Assembly (NCBI GenBank): GCA_039619475.1
Contig: CM077116.1
Coordinates: 279,945,258-280,009,257 of the forward strand
Source of the DNA: Icerya purchasi
Taxonomy: Eukaryota > Arthropoda > Insecta > Hemiptera > Monophlebidae
Reading direction: 5' to 3'
Length of the DNA stretch: 64,000 nt
In this document: piece by piece, positions 47,601 through 59,521 of the stretch
How the letters are laid out: each line of letters starts with the position of its first letter
How positions within the stretch are numbered: position 1 is the stretch's first letter
Translations under genes and position numbers: made by a program
Notes under the pieces: model-generated
Seen by the model: only the letters and a program-made list of their open reading frames with translations
Told to the model about the DNA's origin: nothing
Database searches by the model: none

Positions 47601-48720
47601 ACATCGTCTTAGTTCATTTTGGCCTTACACTATCTCCTTTAATAATCGTCCCTATTTTTCCTTCATGTCATTCTCCTAAAGCATTTATTCTTTCCTCATT
47701 TTCTAAAAACCTCCTCCAAGTCGTAATTAAACAGGTATTCTATCAATTCCCTATTTCCCTCTCATGTTACCATTTACACGGGCGGTTCGAAGGGGCCTGG
47801 TGGTGTCGGTGCCTCCTTCATCCTTTTTAATTTTAACCTATCAGAATCTTTTCGTCTTCCTTATTTTTGTTCCATATTCATAAACGAATTATTGACTACC
47901 CTACGTTCTATTATTTTCATTTCCTCGAATCGTTTTTCCTCTAAATTTTTAATTACCTCTGACTCTTTGAGCGCTCTTCAGGCCATATCCTCTCTACTTC
48001 CTGACTATTCGTATGGTACTTTGTTATCCTCCGTATACGTTCATTCATTCACAATCTTTCCTATCTCCGTTCAATCAATATTGATTTGCTGTGAGTACCT
48101 AGCCACTCGGCCATATTCGGTAATGAAGCGGCTGATTCCTTGACGCAGGCTGCTGCTGCTTCCTCTCGTCTTTTTTTTAAAAAAAATCCATCCGATAACC
48201 TCCTATCAATTTGTAAACGCTTCCATATCAGATAACGGTATATCGGATATTTGCGTTTCCTCCTTTTCTAATAATTATTCGTCTCATCTGTCTGTTCAGC
48301 CTGCTCTTCCTGCATATTCATGGTTTCTTTTGCATCCCTCCCGTCGACGTGCTCATGTTGTTTCCATTGTTCGTATGCGCTTTGACCATTCTTTGCTGCC
48401 TTTCTCCAGATTTCGCTATTTCCTGATTTCTTCTCCACACTGTCCTGTCCACCCGGATGATGCAGTTATTTGTGACGTCGATCATGTGTTTTTCCAGTGT
48501 TCATCTTTCTCCGTGGAACATTTTGTATTCCTATTTGTTGAAACTTGCTACTCCTTATTATGCTTCTTATATCCTATAATTTCCTTTCCCACTAATTATT
48601 TCTGCTATTTGTTCCTTTTTAGAGAGAATTTCTGATCGGATTAAAATATACCCGCTTCTCTCCTTACCTTTTGTTTCTGATTGAAGGTCTTCGGTTGACG
48701 AGCCCAAGAAAAGAAAAAAC
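44660..48720 (+). pseudogene. decayed RNase H-type (I/LOA-like) retrotransposon ORF2 and 3' end
   Basis: The longest element remnant here. Endonuclease: FHCPPKNFFPENYF (about 44727), then NDGSPATIQSPSRPQNALALT (about 44937, two pieces) and PIGNGHFPLNL for the SDHFP block. RT: FPEDWKNFKIIPPIKKPNNK (about 45839), motif A ACFLDIKSAFDSV (about 46068), motif B GRGSILSPILSNTY, motif C CADDLIVFC (about 46337). The thumb includes HIHSKLSKRINLIKVLNNF. RNase H: TIYTGGSKGPGGVGASF (about 47772; TDG has become TGG), SDSLSALQAISSL and IFGNEAADSLTQAAAA (about 48110). The C-terminal finger reads CPVHPDDAVICDVDHVFFQC (about 48441). The 3' end is GGTTGACGAGCCC (about 48692) and an A-rich tail to about 48718. 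Many stops and shifts make it dead. Confidence 0.88.
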
Positions 48721-48781
48721 GATTTTAGATACTAGGAAGATGGTTTATGTTAACATGAGCCCAAAAAAGAAAAAAAAAAAC
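48721..48781 (+). mobile_element. second, very short 3' tail in tandem
   Basis: About 25 bases before an A-rich tail read GGTTTATGTTAACATGAGCCC, a variant of the GTTGACGAGCCC terminus that ends 30-60 bp upstream. It looks like an extreme 5' truncation of the same family, or a duplicated tail. Confidence 0.45.
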
Positions 48782-48888
48782 AGAAAAATAATAATCTAAC
48801 ACCACGGCAGCTGGCTAATAATAATTTCTAATTATGTTATCTTATTTATTCTCTTTTATCGGTTAATTTTTATTTATACCGCGAAAAC

Positions 48889-48960
48889 CATTTCTGGCAT
48901 TTCTGGTATTTCTGGTATTTCTGGTATTTCTGGTATTTCTGGTATTTCTGATATTTCTGG
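48889..48960. repeat. 8 x 9-bp minisatellite (TATTTCTGG)
   Basis: Eight consecutive 9-bp units; the first two begin CATT and the seventh ends in A. The minus strand would encode Asn-Thr-Arg repeats, but this is composition only. Confidence 0.92.
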
Positions 48961-50190
48961 CACAACAGTCAGAGCGTACGTTAAAAACAGCGCATGTGTC
49001 AAACGCGTAATAACTTATATCAACTTTCTGAATGCTGCACCAGTGCCGAAATTCCACTTCTTTCTAAATTCAACTCAGCTTTCACACAATTTAGGCTTAA
49101 AGCTGTTATTACTCACCGCTTTTTATTTGCTATTCGTCTTCGATTTTTTTCCCTCCATTTCTCCGAATGTTGTCTTCTTATTTGCTTTCGGCGCGTGCCC
49201 TTTTCTATTATGTTACCTTTTCATTTATTTTATTGTTACCAATTTACTAAATTGAGAATTTATACAAGGCGAACTACACTTTTTTCCGTAATTCAATTGC
49301 TCGCTCCGTCCCATTTACAACGACCATTCAACCTGAAAACCATCCGTTCGCCTTTATTCGCGCTCCTTTCACCTGTTTCCAGCAATAAGTGCACCTCTTC
49401 CAAGCTGTTGCACAATTGAACTCGTTATCGTTTAATGAATCATACATTTATAGATGATTTCGTCGTTTTTATTGCAACAGTTTGTAAGTTTTCCCCTACC
49501 AACAGCCTCGAATTTTACATTTCTCCGAGCCACTTCCTATTTTAAAAATCGCCGCCCATCTTTTCAATTAAACTATGCAAGTTTTACGGGGAAAACTTTT
49601 TAGCAGTTTTCTTTTTCCCTTACAACTTCCGGCTCTGCTCGTGCCGTAAATGGGGAATTTAGCACGCATAGCAACTAGCACTTTCGATGTTTCCAAATTT
49701 GTTTGAGTTAAATTTTTCAGGATCGACATTTCAGCCTTCTTACATTAAAAGCTACAAATAATGATTCAGAAGCATCTTATGCAAAGCGTCGTCCGAAACA
49801 ACTAATAAGATTTTTTTTTTTTAATTTTCATACAAAAAAAATGCTCTCAAAATATTTCAATTCAAGTCTGAGCAAAAAAAAAAAATGAAATAACTTTCAA
49901 CTAAATATGACTAGAAACACTACGACCGGAGCGGATTCAATCCGTTCATCCGCTAAAAGTTTCCTACTGTATATTTATAATTAAATTTTCTTCTTATTTA
50001 ACCATTCGCTTCCCTAGGTTTTAAATACAAATGATCATTATTACTTTTTCTGTCTGTCATTAAAATTTATATGTACACAAAATACATGCACCATCGCTAT
50101 CCATGTATTCTATATAATGAGGAACTATTGTATCATTAATACATATTAATTTTAAATTCATAATTAAAGCGAATATATATATATATATAT
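48961..50190. other. intergenic, nothing recognised
   Basis: A 141-residue plus frame at 48994-49419 starts after the minisatellite and is Phe/Leu/Ser-rich, as expected from T-rich sequence. No domain was recognised. Confidence 0.45.
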
Positions 50191-50429
50191 ATTAATTACA
50201 ACGTAATTCTTGGACTACACTCCATTAGAAAAAATGTCCGAATTTTATGTAACGTTCGTTATATTTTGTAGGATTTTTGTGATTATGTTATTATATTCAT
50301 ATAGGCCGATTTAGAATTACGTTGTAAATTTTGATCATTTTATACAAAGTATAGAAAAGAAAGAGACAGAAATGTAAGCAAGAGGGGTAAAGGAGCACAG
50401 CCCCTTGCGAGCCCAAAATGACCAAGTTT
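50191..50429 (+). mobile_element. half copy of the 5.0-kb foldback element
   Basis: Matches the right arm of the 5039-5777 element from its centre (ATTAATTACAACGTAATTCT) to its end (GACCAAGTTT), with an internal deletion. It keeps the ATGTAACGTTCGTTATATTTT, ATTTTGATCATTTTATACAA and AGCCCCTTGCGAGCCC landmarks. TA repeats flank both sides, as in the full copy. The other arm is absent. Confidence 0.78.
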
Positions 50430-51289
50430 ATATATATACACATATATATATACATATATATATAATAAACCAATTCCCGAAAAAAAAAAAAAAAAAAAAA
50501 AATTAAAATTAAACACACAAAAGCGAAAATTAAAGTAAATAACAAATGCCAAATGAACAGTTACAACATATAAAAATATAACACAGAAATTTAATAATTA
50601 ATACATTTACATTAAACATAAATCATTACCTGAATCGCTGGAAGTAGTCCTGTTGAATAATTTAAAAACAAAAAAAGAGGAAAGTAAACTATTGTTTTTT
50701 TCCAGTAATTATACAGACAGTGGTGGCGGAAATAAATAAGTAAAATAAAAGTTAAAACGTTAATTTAAAGATTTTAATAAACGCAAAAGTTGAATTGCAA
50801 CAGTTTTGCGTGGTCAGGTAATTTACGACAGTCTTATAAAGCATACGATTTTAAATAATTAGCAAATATTACAAACATAACTTACGAAAAGTGAAATAAT
50901 TTCCATGTAAACGATACGAAAATAATACGCAGATCGAAACAAATTTGAAACAAACGCGAAAAATGTAGAAAAGAATTTAAAATGGGTTTTTTTAAAAATT
51001 GTCAACCGATTAAAAAAAGAAAAAATGTATTATAAATATGAATTTTAGTTTAATTTTAAACAGTTGCAGTTTCTAAACCAGCATAATCGAAACCGAGCTA
51101 AATATGTGTAATAGTATTCATATACTACTATCTCTTTCGTTATAAGCACTCTTCTACCTGACTGTTGTGTGATATTAAGTTTTCCTAGAAATAGATGATA
51201 ACTCTTCTCCACCCTTAACATTTCGAAGATTTAACAAAGTGAAACACAACCTTTATAAAAATTATGTAGCCTGATAAACCGACTTATGT
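50430..51289. other. AT-rich intergenic stretch
   Basis: TA run, then an A run of about 22 at 50480-50501. Frames on the minus strand across these (50297-50552) are low-complexity artefacts. Confidence 0.6.
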
Positions 51290-51930
51290 TATTACGAAGA
51301 TATAACATTTTAGTTATTTTTTGAGAACTTCACCGGACAAAGTACCATTTTTCAAAAAACATTCATTTGATATTTTTGGTATATGATATGTTGATAAGGA
51401 TTTTTATATAACCGATGAAAATGGTTTCGGCTGTAGCGTGATCATTATTTTATGCCAAAAACGGGCTAAAGCTTTTTGATACAATTAAACTTTAGGAGAT
51501 TTTGCTATACCATACAAAGGGAATATATTAATGCCAAACTATAATTTGATATCCTATTTCTACTGAAAATATAACAGTTTATGTATTTTTTGGAAAATGT
51601 TTTTTTTTTTTTTCTTTTCCACGTCTTCGAGTTCAAATTTTCAAAAAAGCGTTCTTATTTGACATCTTCAGTACATTGCATGAAATTACACGTGATAATC
51701 ACGATTCGTTCGGACTGTAACGTAATTTTTGGTTTCTTCAAAAACGGGGATTTTACCCTCTTTTACCAGTAAAAAAATTGTGCACACCTGTAGTAGACTA
51801 TATAAAGCATTTTCATGCGACATTAGAATTTACTAAATACATTCGTACCAAAAAACAAAACCGTTAATGTATTTTGGTATTTTCTTGTAAATTATTTCAC
51901 AGACGAAAAGATATATTTTTCAAGAACTTA
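51290..51930. repeat. diverged ~260-300-bp repeated unit (two to three copies)
   Basis: Similar blocks recur at about 51298 (GATATAACATTTTAGTTATT), 51565 (AAATATAACAGTTTATGTAT) and 51860 (ACCGTTAATGTATTTTGGTA). Each is followed by a 'TTTTTCAAAAAA' or 'TTTTCAAGAA' segment, and the first two by a 'AAAAACGGG' segment. The copies are highly diverged, so the unit length is approximate. Confidence 0.4.
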
Positions 51931-52019
51931 ATATTCCCTTGTCGGTTTTTCCACCTTACATTGTTCAGTATTTACTTTGTTGTGAGGACCAGACTTTGGT
52001 TGCCTTATTCAAATTGAAG

Positions 52020-54240
52020 AAAGAAAGAAAGATTTATTTGCATAAACAATAACATTACACTCATGACATAGTTATTAATATGTGTACCGATACGAGTCTT
52101 ACCACATAACTAAATTAATTAATATACATATAAATAAGACATGATCGTTTAAGTTAGTAGGAAAAGGAACAAAAACCTACTGCAGGAGGGGAGGACTTGG
52201 TGGCTAGTGCCACATTACATAGATATTAACACAATGATTATCAAATAGAATAATTTTAAAATAAAACTAAAACTAAATAAAACTAGTTTACTAACGTCAT
52301 ATAATTCAGGATATTATGCTTAAGTCTACGATGTTTGTACTTAGTATACATAGTGCGTAGTTGCCTGGAATCATCAATGGAGCTGATAAGTAAATTCTCG
52401 TGCCCTATACATTTATCACGGAACTTAGTAGTTGCACTCCAAACATAACCTCTGATTTGCGGTAACACTAAAATGTTATGCATAGATGATAAACTCTTGT
52501 GTATCTATTTGCTCTAAGAACACATCTTAAGCATCGATTTTGGATTACCTGTAGCTTGTTATAATGCGCCCTACTAACAGAAGACCACACTGGACAAGAG
52601 TATGTGATAAAATAGGTGTTATAAATGACACTTGTAGATGAAAAGTTTGTTATTTGCACTTAAATAGGATTTGCGATTGAGCAAGGGATATACTAGCGAG
52701 ATAGCTCTGTTTGTTTTAACCGAGATGTACTCGATATGTTTGCTGTAAGTTAATTGGCTGTCTAATATTAAGACAAGAAATTTGATATGATTAGACCAGG
52801 CAACGTCATTTCGAGAAATTATTAGTTTTCTTGGCAATTGGAGGCGCCGGCGGGTGCAGAATATCGCTTGGGTCTTTAATGGATTAATATTAATCTGCCA
52901 TCTAGTAAAGGTATTTTAAAACGCATGTCGAGGTTCTCTGAAGTCTGTTACTTATGGTACTAGGTCTAAAAGAACTACAATAGAGGGCAACATCGTCAGC
53001 ATATAAAGCGACCTCAGTGTTAGAAATTTTAGGAAAGTCGCTGAGAAATAATATAAAGAGGAAGGGCCCGAGGACACTACCTTGCGGTACGCCTGCAAGG
53101 ACAGTTTTACTTGTGGATTGATAGTTATTAAGAGTTACGTAAAACAGTCGGTTGTTAAGGTAGTTTATAATTATTTTAATTAAGTAAGCGGGCAATTTAG
53201 AATTTATTAGTTTGTATACAAGTCCTCGATGCCAGCTAGTATCGAAAGCTTTAACCACATCAAAGAGTACTATAACCCAGAATGTTTATTTCGATTAAAA
53301 TTGTCCGTGATGAATTCGGTTATTCTGGCAACTTGCTGAGTAGTAGAGTGACAAGGTTGGGACCCAAATTGGACTTTTTAGGATTAAATTATTAATATTC
53401 GAGTGTTCCCTTAATCTCTTGAGCAGTACTCTTTCGGAAATTTTACTCATATTACACAAGAAACTAATGGGTCTAATGTTAGCAATATTTGGCGCATCTT
53501 TACCAAGTTTGGGTATTGGAACTACTTTTGCAATTTTCCATGCTTGAGGAAAGTATCCAGTTTTTAGAATACCATTTATTATATTATTTAACTCTACGTT
53601 ACCTTTATTTGGGATATTTTTTAAAACAATGTTGGGAATATTAATTATCGTTCCCGACGGACATGCTGGAATTAAGTTTTTTCATATAATTACGAATTTC
53701 TTTGGGCGTAGAAAGTTTCACCTGAGTTAGGCTAATACTAGCATTTTCTAAGAAACGAACGATATGATCTCTGATTTTATTTCGTTGATAATTAGTTGCA
53801 AGATGAGAATTTTGCCCGTGTACTGAAAAGTAATGCGCTGAAAGCAATTCAACTTTATTTCGGTCTTGATACACGTAGCAGTTGGAGTTCAAGTCGAGCA
53901 GCGGAGGAATGGAGCAAGGCTGCCTATTATACTGTTCACATACTTTCCACAAACTCTTATCTTTTATGTTAAGACTAGAAAGAAATTATTGAAAGCAATT
54001 ATTTCTGTGATTGCGAATAGCGCACTAATTTAGATGTAAAGTTATATAGAGTTCTAATATATTTAGCATTGCTATGTGATCTATTACTATTGAGAAATCT
54101 TCTAACGTAATTTTTAAATTTTATAGCCCTTTAGTCAAATTGATGATTAGATAGTGGCAGTTTAGAATTTTTTTTGTTGTTTTTTTTTTTTAGGTGTACG
54201 TTTTTGATTTTGTTTTTTATCTCACATATTTAAAATAAGA
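52020..54240 (-). pseudogene. decayed jockey-like retrotransposon ORF2 (RT to 3' end)
   Basis: Minus strand, 5' truncated near 54240. Before RT: SLWKVCEQYNRQPCSIPPLL (about 53955). RT: GYFPQAWKIAKVVPIPKLGK, NIRPISFLCNMSKISERVLL, motif A LFDVVKAFDTSWHRGL (about 53280-53230), motif B AGVPQGSVLGPFLF (about 53094) and motif C YADDVALYC (about 53010), all with key residues kept. After RT: NHIKFLVLILDSQLTYSKHI, and VIQNRCLRCVLRANRYTR in the C-terminus. At least three frame shifts split it. The 3' end carries AATAAA and a short TTTC repeat (52018-52036 on the plus strand). Confidence 0.87.
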
Positions 54241-54290
54241 AGGGTTAGTTTCAGTTTTCGGTTCGTCTGTGTTAAAAATGGTCACGAAAG

Positions 54291-54324
<34 letters not shown>

Positions 54325-54325
54325 T
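54241..54325 (+). mobile_element. poly-A tract, possible retroelement tail
   Basis: About 30 A at 54291-54320, preceded by GGTTCGTCTGTGTTAAAAAT. It may be the tail of a very short plus-strand insertion lying against the 5' end of the jockey relic. Confidence 0.3.
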
Positions 54326-55369
54326 GTTCGAGCTAATCGTTACTTATTTCCCGGCCGATGTAATAGTTAAGAGCATTCAACACGACAGGGGAGAGGGGCC
54401 TCTGCAACCATGCGGGCAGTAAAACATAAGTGATAGTGAAGGAAAACGGAAAACTAATATAAGCAAATAAAGAAGGGGGAAGAAGAAAAAAAATCAAAAA
54501 TTAATTGACGGCGGTGAGAGAAAAGTAATCCTGCCGATGTACTAAACTAGAGGTTAACGAGTTTGGACGACCCATTCATTATTCAGTTCCATAACCTTTG
54601 CGAAAAGTATACTGTCGATTAATGTCACACGCTGCTTTTTTGTAATATTTCTTTTTTATTTCATTTTTTTCATTTTTTTATTTCACAATTTTCCCGAAAA
54701 AACAAAAATACTTTTAATATTTCAGCAAATTTTCTGAAAGCTGTCGCCGTTTTTTCTACCATTATCCATTACAGAGCTTTCGTGAATTTACAATTTTCAT
54801 TAAAAACGCGCGAAATTTCAAATTTGAAATTGCGCGCCATTTTTTGTATCACATGCAGGGAACAGGTAATACAAATTGTTGATTCTCATTGTCAGTAAGC
54901 CGCCGGCTCTGGCAAAATATTTGCTCAAATTCGTTAAAAAGTTTTAACCCCTAATTAATAATCCAAATCCGAAAAGTCGACGTCATTTAGGGTGAAATAT
55001 TTCAAATAATCTGGAAACGGTGTAACACTGACGAACAGTGTAATTTAAGCTGCAACAGAGGCTTTATGGCCCGATTTAAATTCGAACGGCTGTTTATATC
55101 ATCCGCGATGGCTCCGGCGATTCAGTTGACAAGTTCCACCTTTTTCTCGTCGCCTCTCTCGCTCTCTCTTCTCTTCCGTGCTCTTGAAGACCGCTGAATT
55201 TAGTTCTGCTGCCGTATTCACTAAATCGGCAATGCCTAATTTTAACAGCATCTGCCAGGACTGCTACGTATTTCTGCTCTGCAATAGCATGCCGAACATA
55301 CACAGTACGCGCAGCGCATTACAACAGATTTGGAATCACGCACAAATGTGATCAATTTTACAGACATTA
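54326..55369. other. intergenic, nothing recognised
   Basis: A/G-rich run near 54470-54500. The 69-residue minus frame at 55094-55303 has no motif. Confidence 0.5.
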
Positions 55370-56988
55370 AGCGATCATTTGGTCCGCGCAATTACTAGAG
55401 GATTAGGATTTGCGCCAGAATAAGCACCCATTAAAGAAATTATTTGTAATATTGAAGCTGGTTTAAGATTTAAGCCGCAAGAAGTTGCGGAAGTAATTAG
55501 ACAGGAGTGTTCATCCACTTTAAGGACATGTAGACCTCCCCGTCCTGAAGAAATGAAGTCTTTAAAGGTTACTAAAAACGATAAAGAAATGTTTCTTCCA
55601 AAAGCGGATAAAGGCAGCACTGTCGTCGTGATTATCAACAGGGGTATGTATAAAGAAAAAGTGCCACGTTAAGGTCCTTATGTTGAAATGAAAAAAATAT
55701 CATATACTCGCTATACCGAGATAATACGGTATTTCAAAAATTCATAAGGAATAGTGCCTCCTTATGAGAGTTATTTTGTTCAATAAATCGTCGAAATTAT
55801 TAACCAGAAGGCTACGTGTTGGTAAATAGTTAAAATCAATGGTAGGCGCAATTGATTCACGTGTAACAAAAAATTCGAAACAGTTCATTAATAAGGTTAA
55901 GCTATATCGGTTGTCGTGGAAAATGATTTGAAAGTTAACACTTTGATGTTTCACCGTTCACTAATGTCCCGGTTGAAGACACGATCAAGATTATCAAGAA
56001 ATAATTAATCTGATGTTCCGTAATTAATTAACAACGAACTTATATGTATATTTCAACTTAATAAGGAATAAATCACAAAACACAACCCCACATATATAAC
56101 ATATATATATATATATATATTCAATTTTAATGTGATTGTGTTTTGCGATTCATTCGTTACTAAAGTATGGCATTAGTAATATATTATTAGCCGGTTTCAT
56201 TGATAAGGGTACAAAAGCAAACGTATTTTCACTCGATGGTAAACTATTTAAGTAAGAAGATAGTATGGTTATGAGATCCAGGCTGACTCCATTTTTGCGA
56301 ACATTTCTATGAAAGGAATTGATAAATATATAAATATGTATATATATACGTATATATAGTATTAAGCAGATAGAAACTAAAATGTTGGTTCCGTTATATG
56401 AACGCTATATTTACAATATGGCCTTCTTTGGTAACATTAAATGACAAAAATTTTTGAGTGACCTAAATAAATTCTAGTGAAATATTAAATTCACAGCGTA
56501 AAAGGAAAGAGATGGGATAAATGACCTTTTTAGATGTTTCAAAAGAAACGGAATTATCACTTCAGTTTTTCGCAAACCATCACGTTCCGGTAAATATTTC
56601 CCTAAAAATTCCGTTCATTGCCAAAAATTAAACGTTTTAAAAACACTGGTAACTAGAGCGAAACGTATTTTTCACCGCGTGAACTAGAAAAATTAATGGA
56701 AGACACGATATTCAGTGGTTACGATAATATCGAAAGGCTACATAGTGCGTGAAAAAGTTTAGCAAAAATAATGGAATCGATAAAGAAAAATAAAATGCAC
56801 GGAGCAACGACTTAACGGTATTATTTGCTGACCCTTCGTAAAAAAATTGATAGACAGAATTGGGACAATTCTAAGGAAAAGTAATATTCGACCGCTGTTC
56901 AATATGTACGTAAAAAAATTAAAAATTGATTGAATCGTATTATTAAAGATGACTTACCCCCGTGAAATGTAGTCGGTGTTTATGAGAT
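55370..56988 (+). pseudogene. Penelope-like element reverse transcriptase (decayed)
   Basis: Plus strand with stops and frame shifts. N-terminal: NDKEMFLPKADKGSTVVVII (about 55577), the 'aDKG..vVv' block of Penelope RT. Motif A: FDVSPFTNVPVEDTIKIIK (about 55942). Motif B region: FSLDGKLFK, then MVMRSRLTPFLRTF (about 56264), where MGSPLSP is expected. Motif C: CWFRYMNAIFTIWP (about 56383), where the catalytic RYVDD has become RYMNA. Then FLDV (56526), SVFRKPSRSGKYFP, and DRIGTILRKSNIRPLFN (about 56847). It ends at GVYEI (about 56972), the start of the GIY-YIG nuclease, which is interrupted by another element and resumes near 58520. Catalytically dead. Confidence 0.88.
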
Positions 56989-58515
56989 TTCTTTTCTTTT
57001 TTTTTCTTTTTTTCCATTAGCGTACCGCATTACTACGAAGGTCAGAGGCACGAAGGAAAATTTTAGATTAGTTGAAGAAGATTGGAATCTTGGAAGAAGT
57101 AAAAGAGATTATCAATTGTTGAATCTTTCAGGAGAATTCCAACGTAGGTGGGAGGTTAAACTGTATACAGAAAGGATGATACTTGGCGCAATCAACTAGA
57201 ACATGTTCTATTGTAAAGGGAACGAAGCAAAATTGACACTTAAGGATATAAGAATGGATTATTTGTGCATGACCAGTACGTAGGCAATGAAGTACGACTT
57301 CTTCTATTCTGATTGAACGAAGGGATGTGTATTTGTCCAAACGAGATTATTTGACGTTGGAATATTGGACTGAGTACTTTTAGTCACGTTTGCGCGATAA
57401 ACGATTTTACGAACGATAAAACATCCAATGCGGGAATCGGAGCAAACGGTGTACTGGGAGACACGAAGATAGCTCCTTGGCGGCACGATCGGCAAGGCCA
57501 TTACTCGTAGCATCCCTGTAACTGGCTATGCACGTAAATGAGAATCGACAATTTGAATTATTTAATAGATCTATTATTTGCTTTGCTATAAGATGCTGTG
57601 GTGATTGTTGTGGAATTTTTGTAAAGTAATTAGCGAATTCAAGGATTCGGTGATGATGAGACTACTTGAAAATTTGGGAGCCGCGTGTTGAACCGCTGCT
57701 AATTAGATTCCGAATAACTCGGCAGAGAGGATAGTGTAGAATAAAGGTAGTGAACAGCGGATGGTATGAAATTCATCATGTTCATAATACACAACGGCAC
57801 AAGTGAAAGACTTTGATCCCGATCAATGAAAAATCGAGCAAAACCCGGATCTCTCGCCAGGAGTTTCTGGAAAGCTCTCTTGATTATTATTGGAATGCAC
57901 TTGTGTACTTAGCTTCGTAAGAGATAAGTCTATATCGAGGCAATGATTTTGCCAAGGGGGAATATGATTGCAGGCGATGAAGAAACGTAACAATTTTGAA
58001 AAGTCGTATCACGCAAGTCGAATGGGCAACACGCATAATTGAAAAACTGGTAAGAGTTTTGTTGATTCTTTAGCAGCAGGATATGTGATGGGTGCATTAT
58101 TTAGGTGAGGGGGCAGCACATGCAGCGATAGTTTCGAACTTAATAATTCTTAAGTTCAACGGAATCTCACCGCCTTCGCACAACAGCCTGTTTGACAGAG
58201 AAGTTCTAAAAGCTCCAGTTGCGATGCGTATTGCAGAGTAACGGCGACGGTGTTAAGTTTGTTAAGCGCAGATTGGCTCGCTAATCTATAAATCGCGACG
58301 TCGTAATCCATTTTTAATCTGATCAAAGTTCTATATAGAGGAGAGAGCTACGATCGACGCGTCAATTTCCTTCGAAGATTCAACTACCCCAAACATGATT
58401 TCTTGAGATAATCAACACGAGGAGTCCAGGACAATCTCTCGTCAAAGTGTAAACCGAGATACTTGACTGCATTGGGTTTTTGAATTGGAACCTTGTTCAA
58501 GTTGACTGATAAAAA
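56989..58515 (-). pseudogene. RNase H-type retrotransposon 3' half, nested in the Penelope-like element
   Basis: Minus strand, 5' truncated in the RT thumb: VNLNKVPIQKPNAVKYLGLH and FDERLSWTPRVDYLKKSCLG (about 58510-58390). Next come KMDYDVAIYRLASQSALNKL (about 58312), the RNase H blocks CAVVYYEHDEFHTIRCSLPL and ILSAELFGI (about 57805-57705), and SNGLADRAAKEL (about 57510). The C-terminal finger is CQFCFVPFTIEHVLVDC (about 57250-57195), with the stop at 57128. A T-rich tract (56988-57013 on the plus strand) is the 3' poly-A. Its ADRAAKE block differs from the ADSLA of the 20.8- and 47.8-kb elements, so it is a separate lineage. Confidence 0.85.
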
Positions 58516-58735
58516 TCATGACTACAACGGCGTACCTTACAGTGCACTCGGTAACTGTTATATTAGATAGACGGAACAATTAGTACACGGGTAATCGAAG
58601 AACATAAAGCGGATTGCGCGCATGGATTTGTAGGAAGGTCAGCCTAAAACGGTCTTCACGTATTAGAATTTAACAAAACGAAAGTTTCAGTAGATTTAAA
58701 AACAGACAAAGAAGGGAATCGTAAATAATAATAAT
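58516..58735 (+). pseudogene. Penelope-like element GIY-YIG nuclease, remainder
   Basis: The plus strand resumes VPYSALGNCYIR, a stop, then TEQL (about 58532), aligning with the 'yipC..C...YIGqTeR' part of GIY-YIG. After a shift, VIEEHKADCAHGFVGRSA (about 58591) and LEFNKTKVSVDLKT-like sequence follow. Joined to GVYEI at 56988 these make one domain, so the nuclease was split by insertion. Several stops show further decay. Confidence 0.75.
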
Positions 58736-59521
58736 AATTTTAGTGGAGGGAATGGTCTGCAACTGAATTCGTCTCAGGGATAACTAGTCTATTAAAAAAA
58801 AAAGGGGGGGGGGGGTATAACGGATAGTAAAGACAGGAAATCCGACGGGAATTCCAGCTACGGAAGAGAGTAATCAAAGTTGTTGAAACCGATGATATAG
58901 CATTTCTTCCAATTCCGGTTTAGCGGAAAAGGGAAAAAAGTATAATTTAGGAAGTGTCGAAGTAATCCAGTTAGTTTTTTCGAAACGTAAAATAGTAATT
59001 TTAATAATGGCGTGGCTTCTATCGAAAATGTTCATTTTAACTACAGTGCCCATTGTTGCTAAACTGCATGAGCTGTTATAGACAATGGGTAGAATTTTCG
59101 ACGCCAAAAAAAAACATATATATAATTTTAAACAATGAATTTTTCAGCAAATTTTAACCAAAGATTTGCATAAAAGGATAGTGTGTGTGCGTGTGTTGCG
59201 CGTGTACACAGGCGCACACATTCATACAGGCATTTCCTAAAAACGTAGAATCCGACTCGTTATACCTTAAAACAAATTTCTGGTACGTTTTATGGAACTC
59301 GAAATTTTACTATTACGAAGTTTCCTTCTCTAGGAGGAAATAAAAATAGATACAAAATTATTAACAAATAAATGTATCAAAAAATGCACTTGTAAAGTTA
59401 ATTCTATTTATTTAAAAAAAAAAAAAACGATATATATATATATATGACAAATAATAGATTAACTTTTTATTACATGTCAGAAGTGGGCGTCTCTTGAGGG
59501 CCCCTTTATAAGGCGTATCCC
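58736..59521. other. intergenic with A10-G12 run
   Basis: A run of A then G at 58794-58815. GT/GC-rich short tract at about 59180-59220, TA run near 59431-59444. No gene recognised; the 77-residue minus frame at 58874-59107 has no motif. Confidence 0.5.

Noticed and set aside
48863..49057. Asn-Thr-Arg repeat protein on the minus strand
   Set aside because: The frame simply translates the 9-bp minisatellite.
50297..50552. Two minus-strand ORFs
   Set aside because: They are made of poly-A and TA-repeat codons at the end of the foldback half copy.
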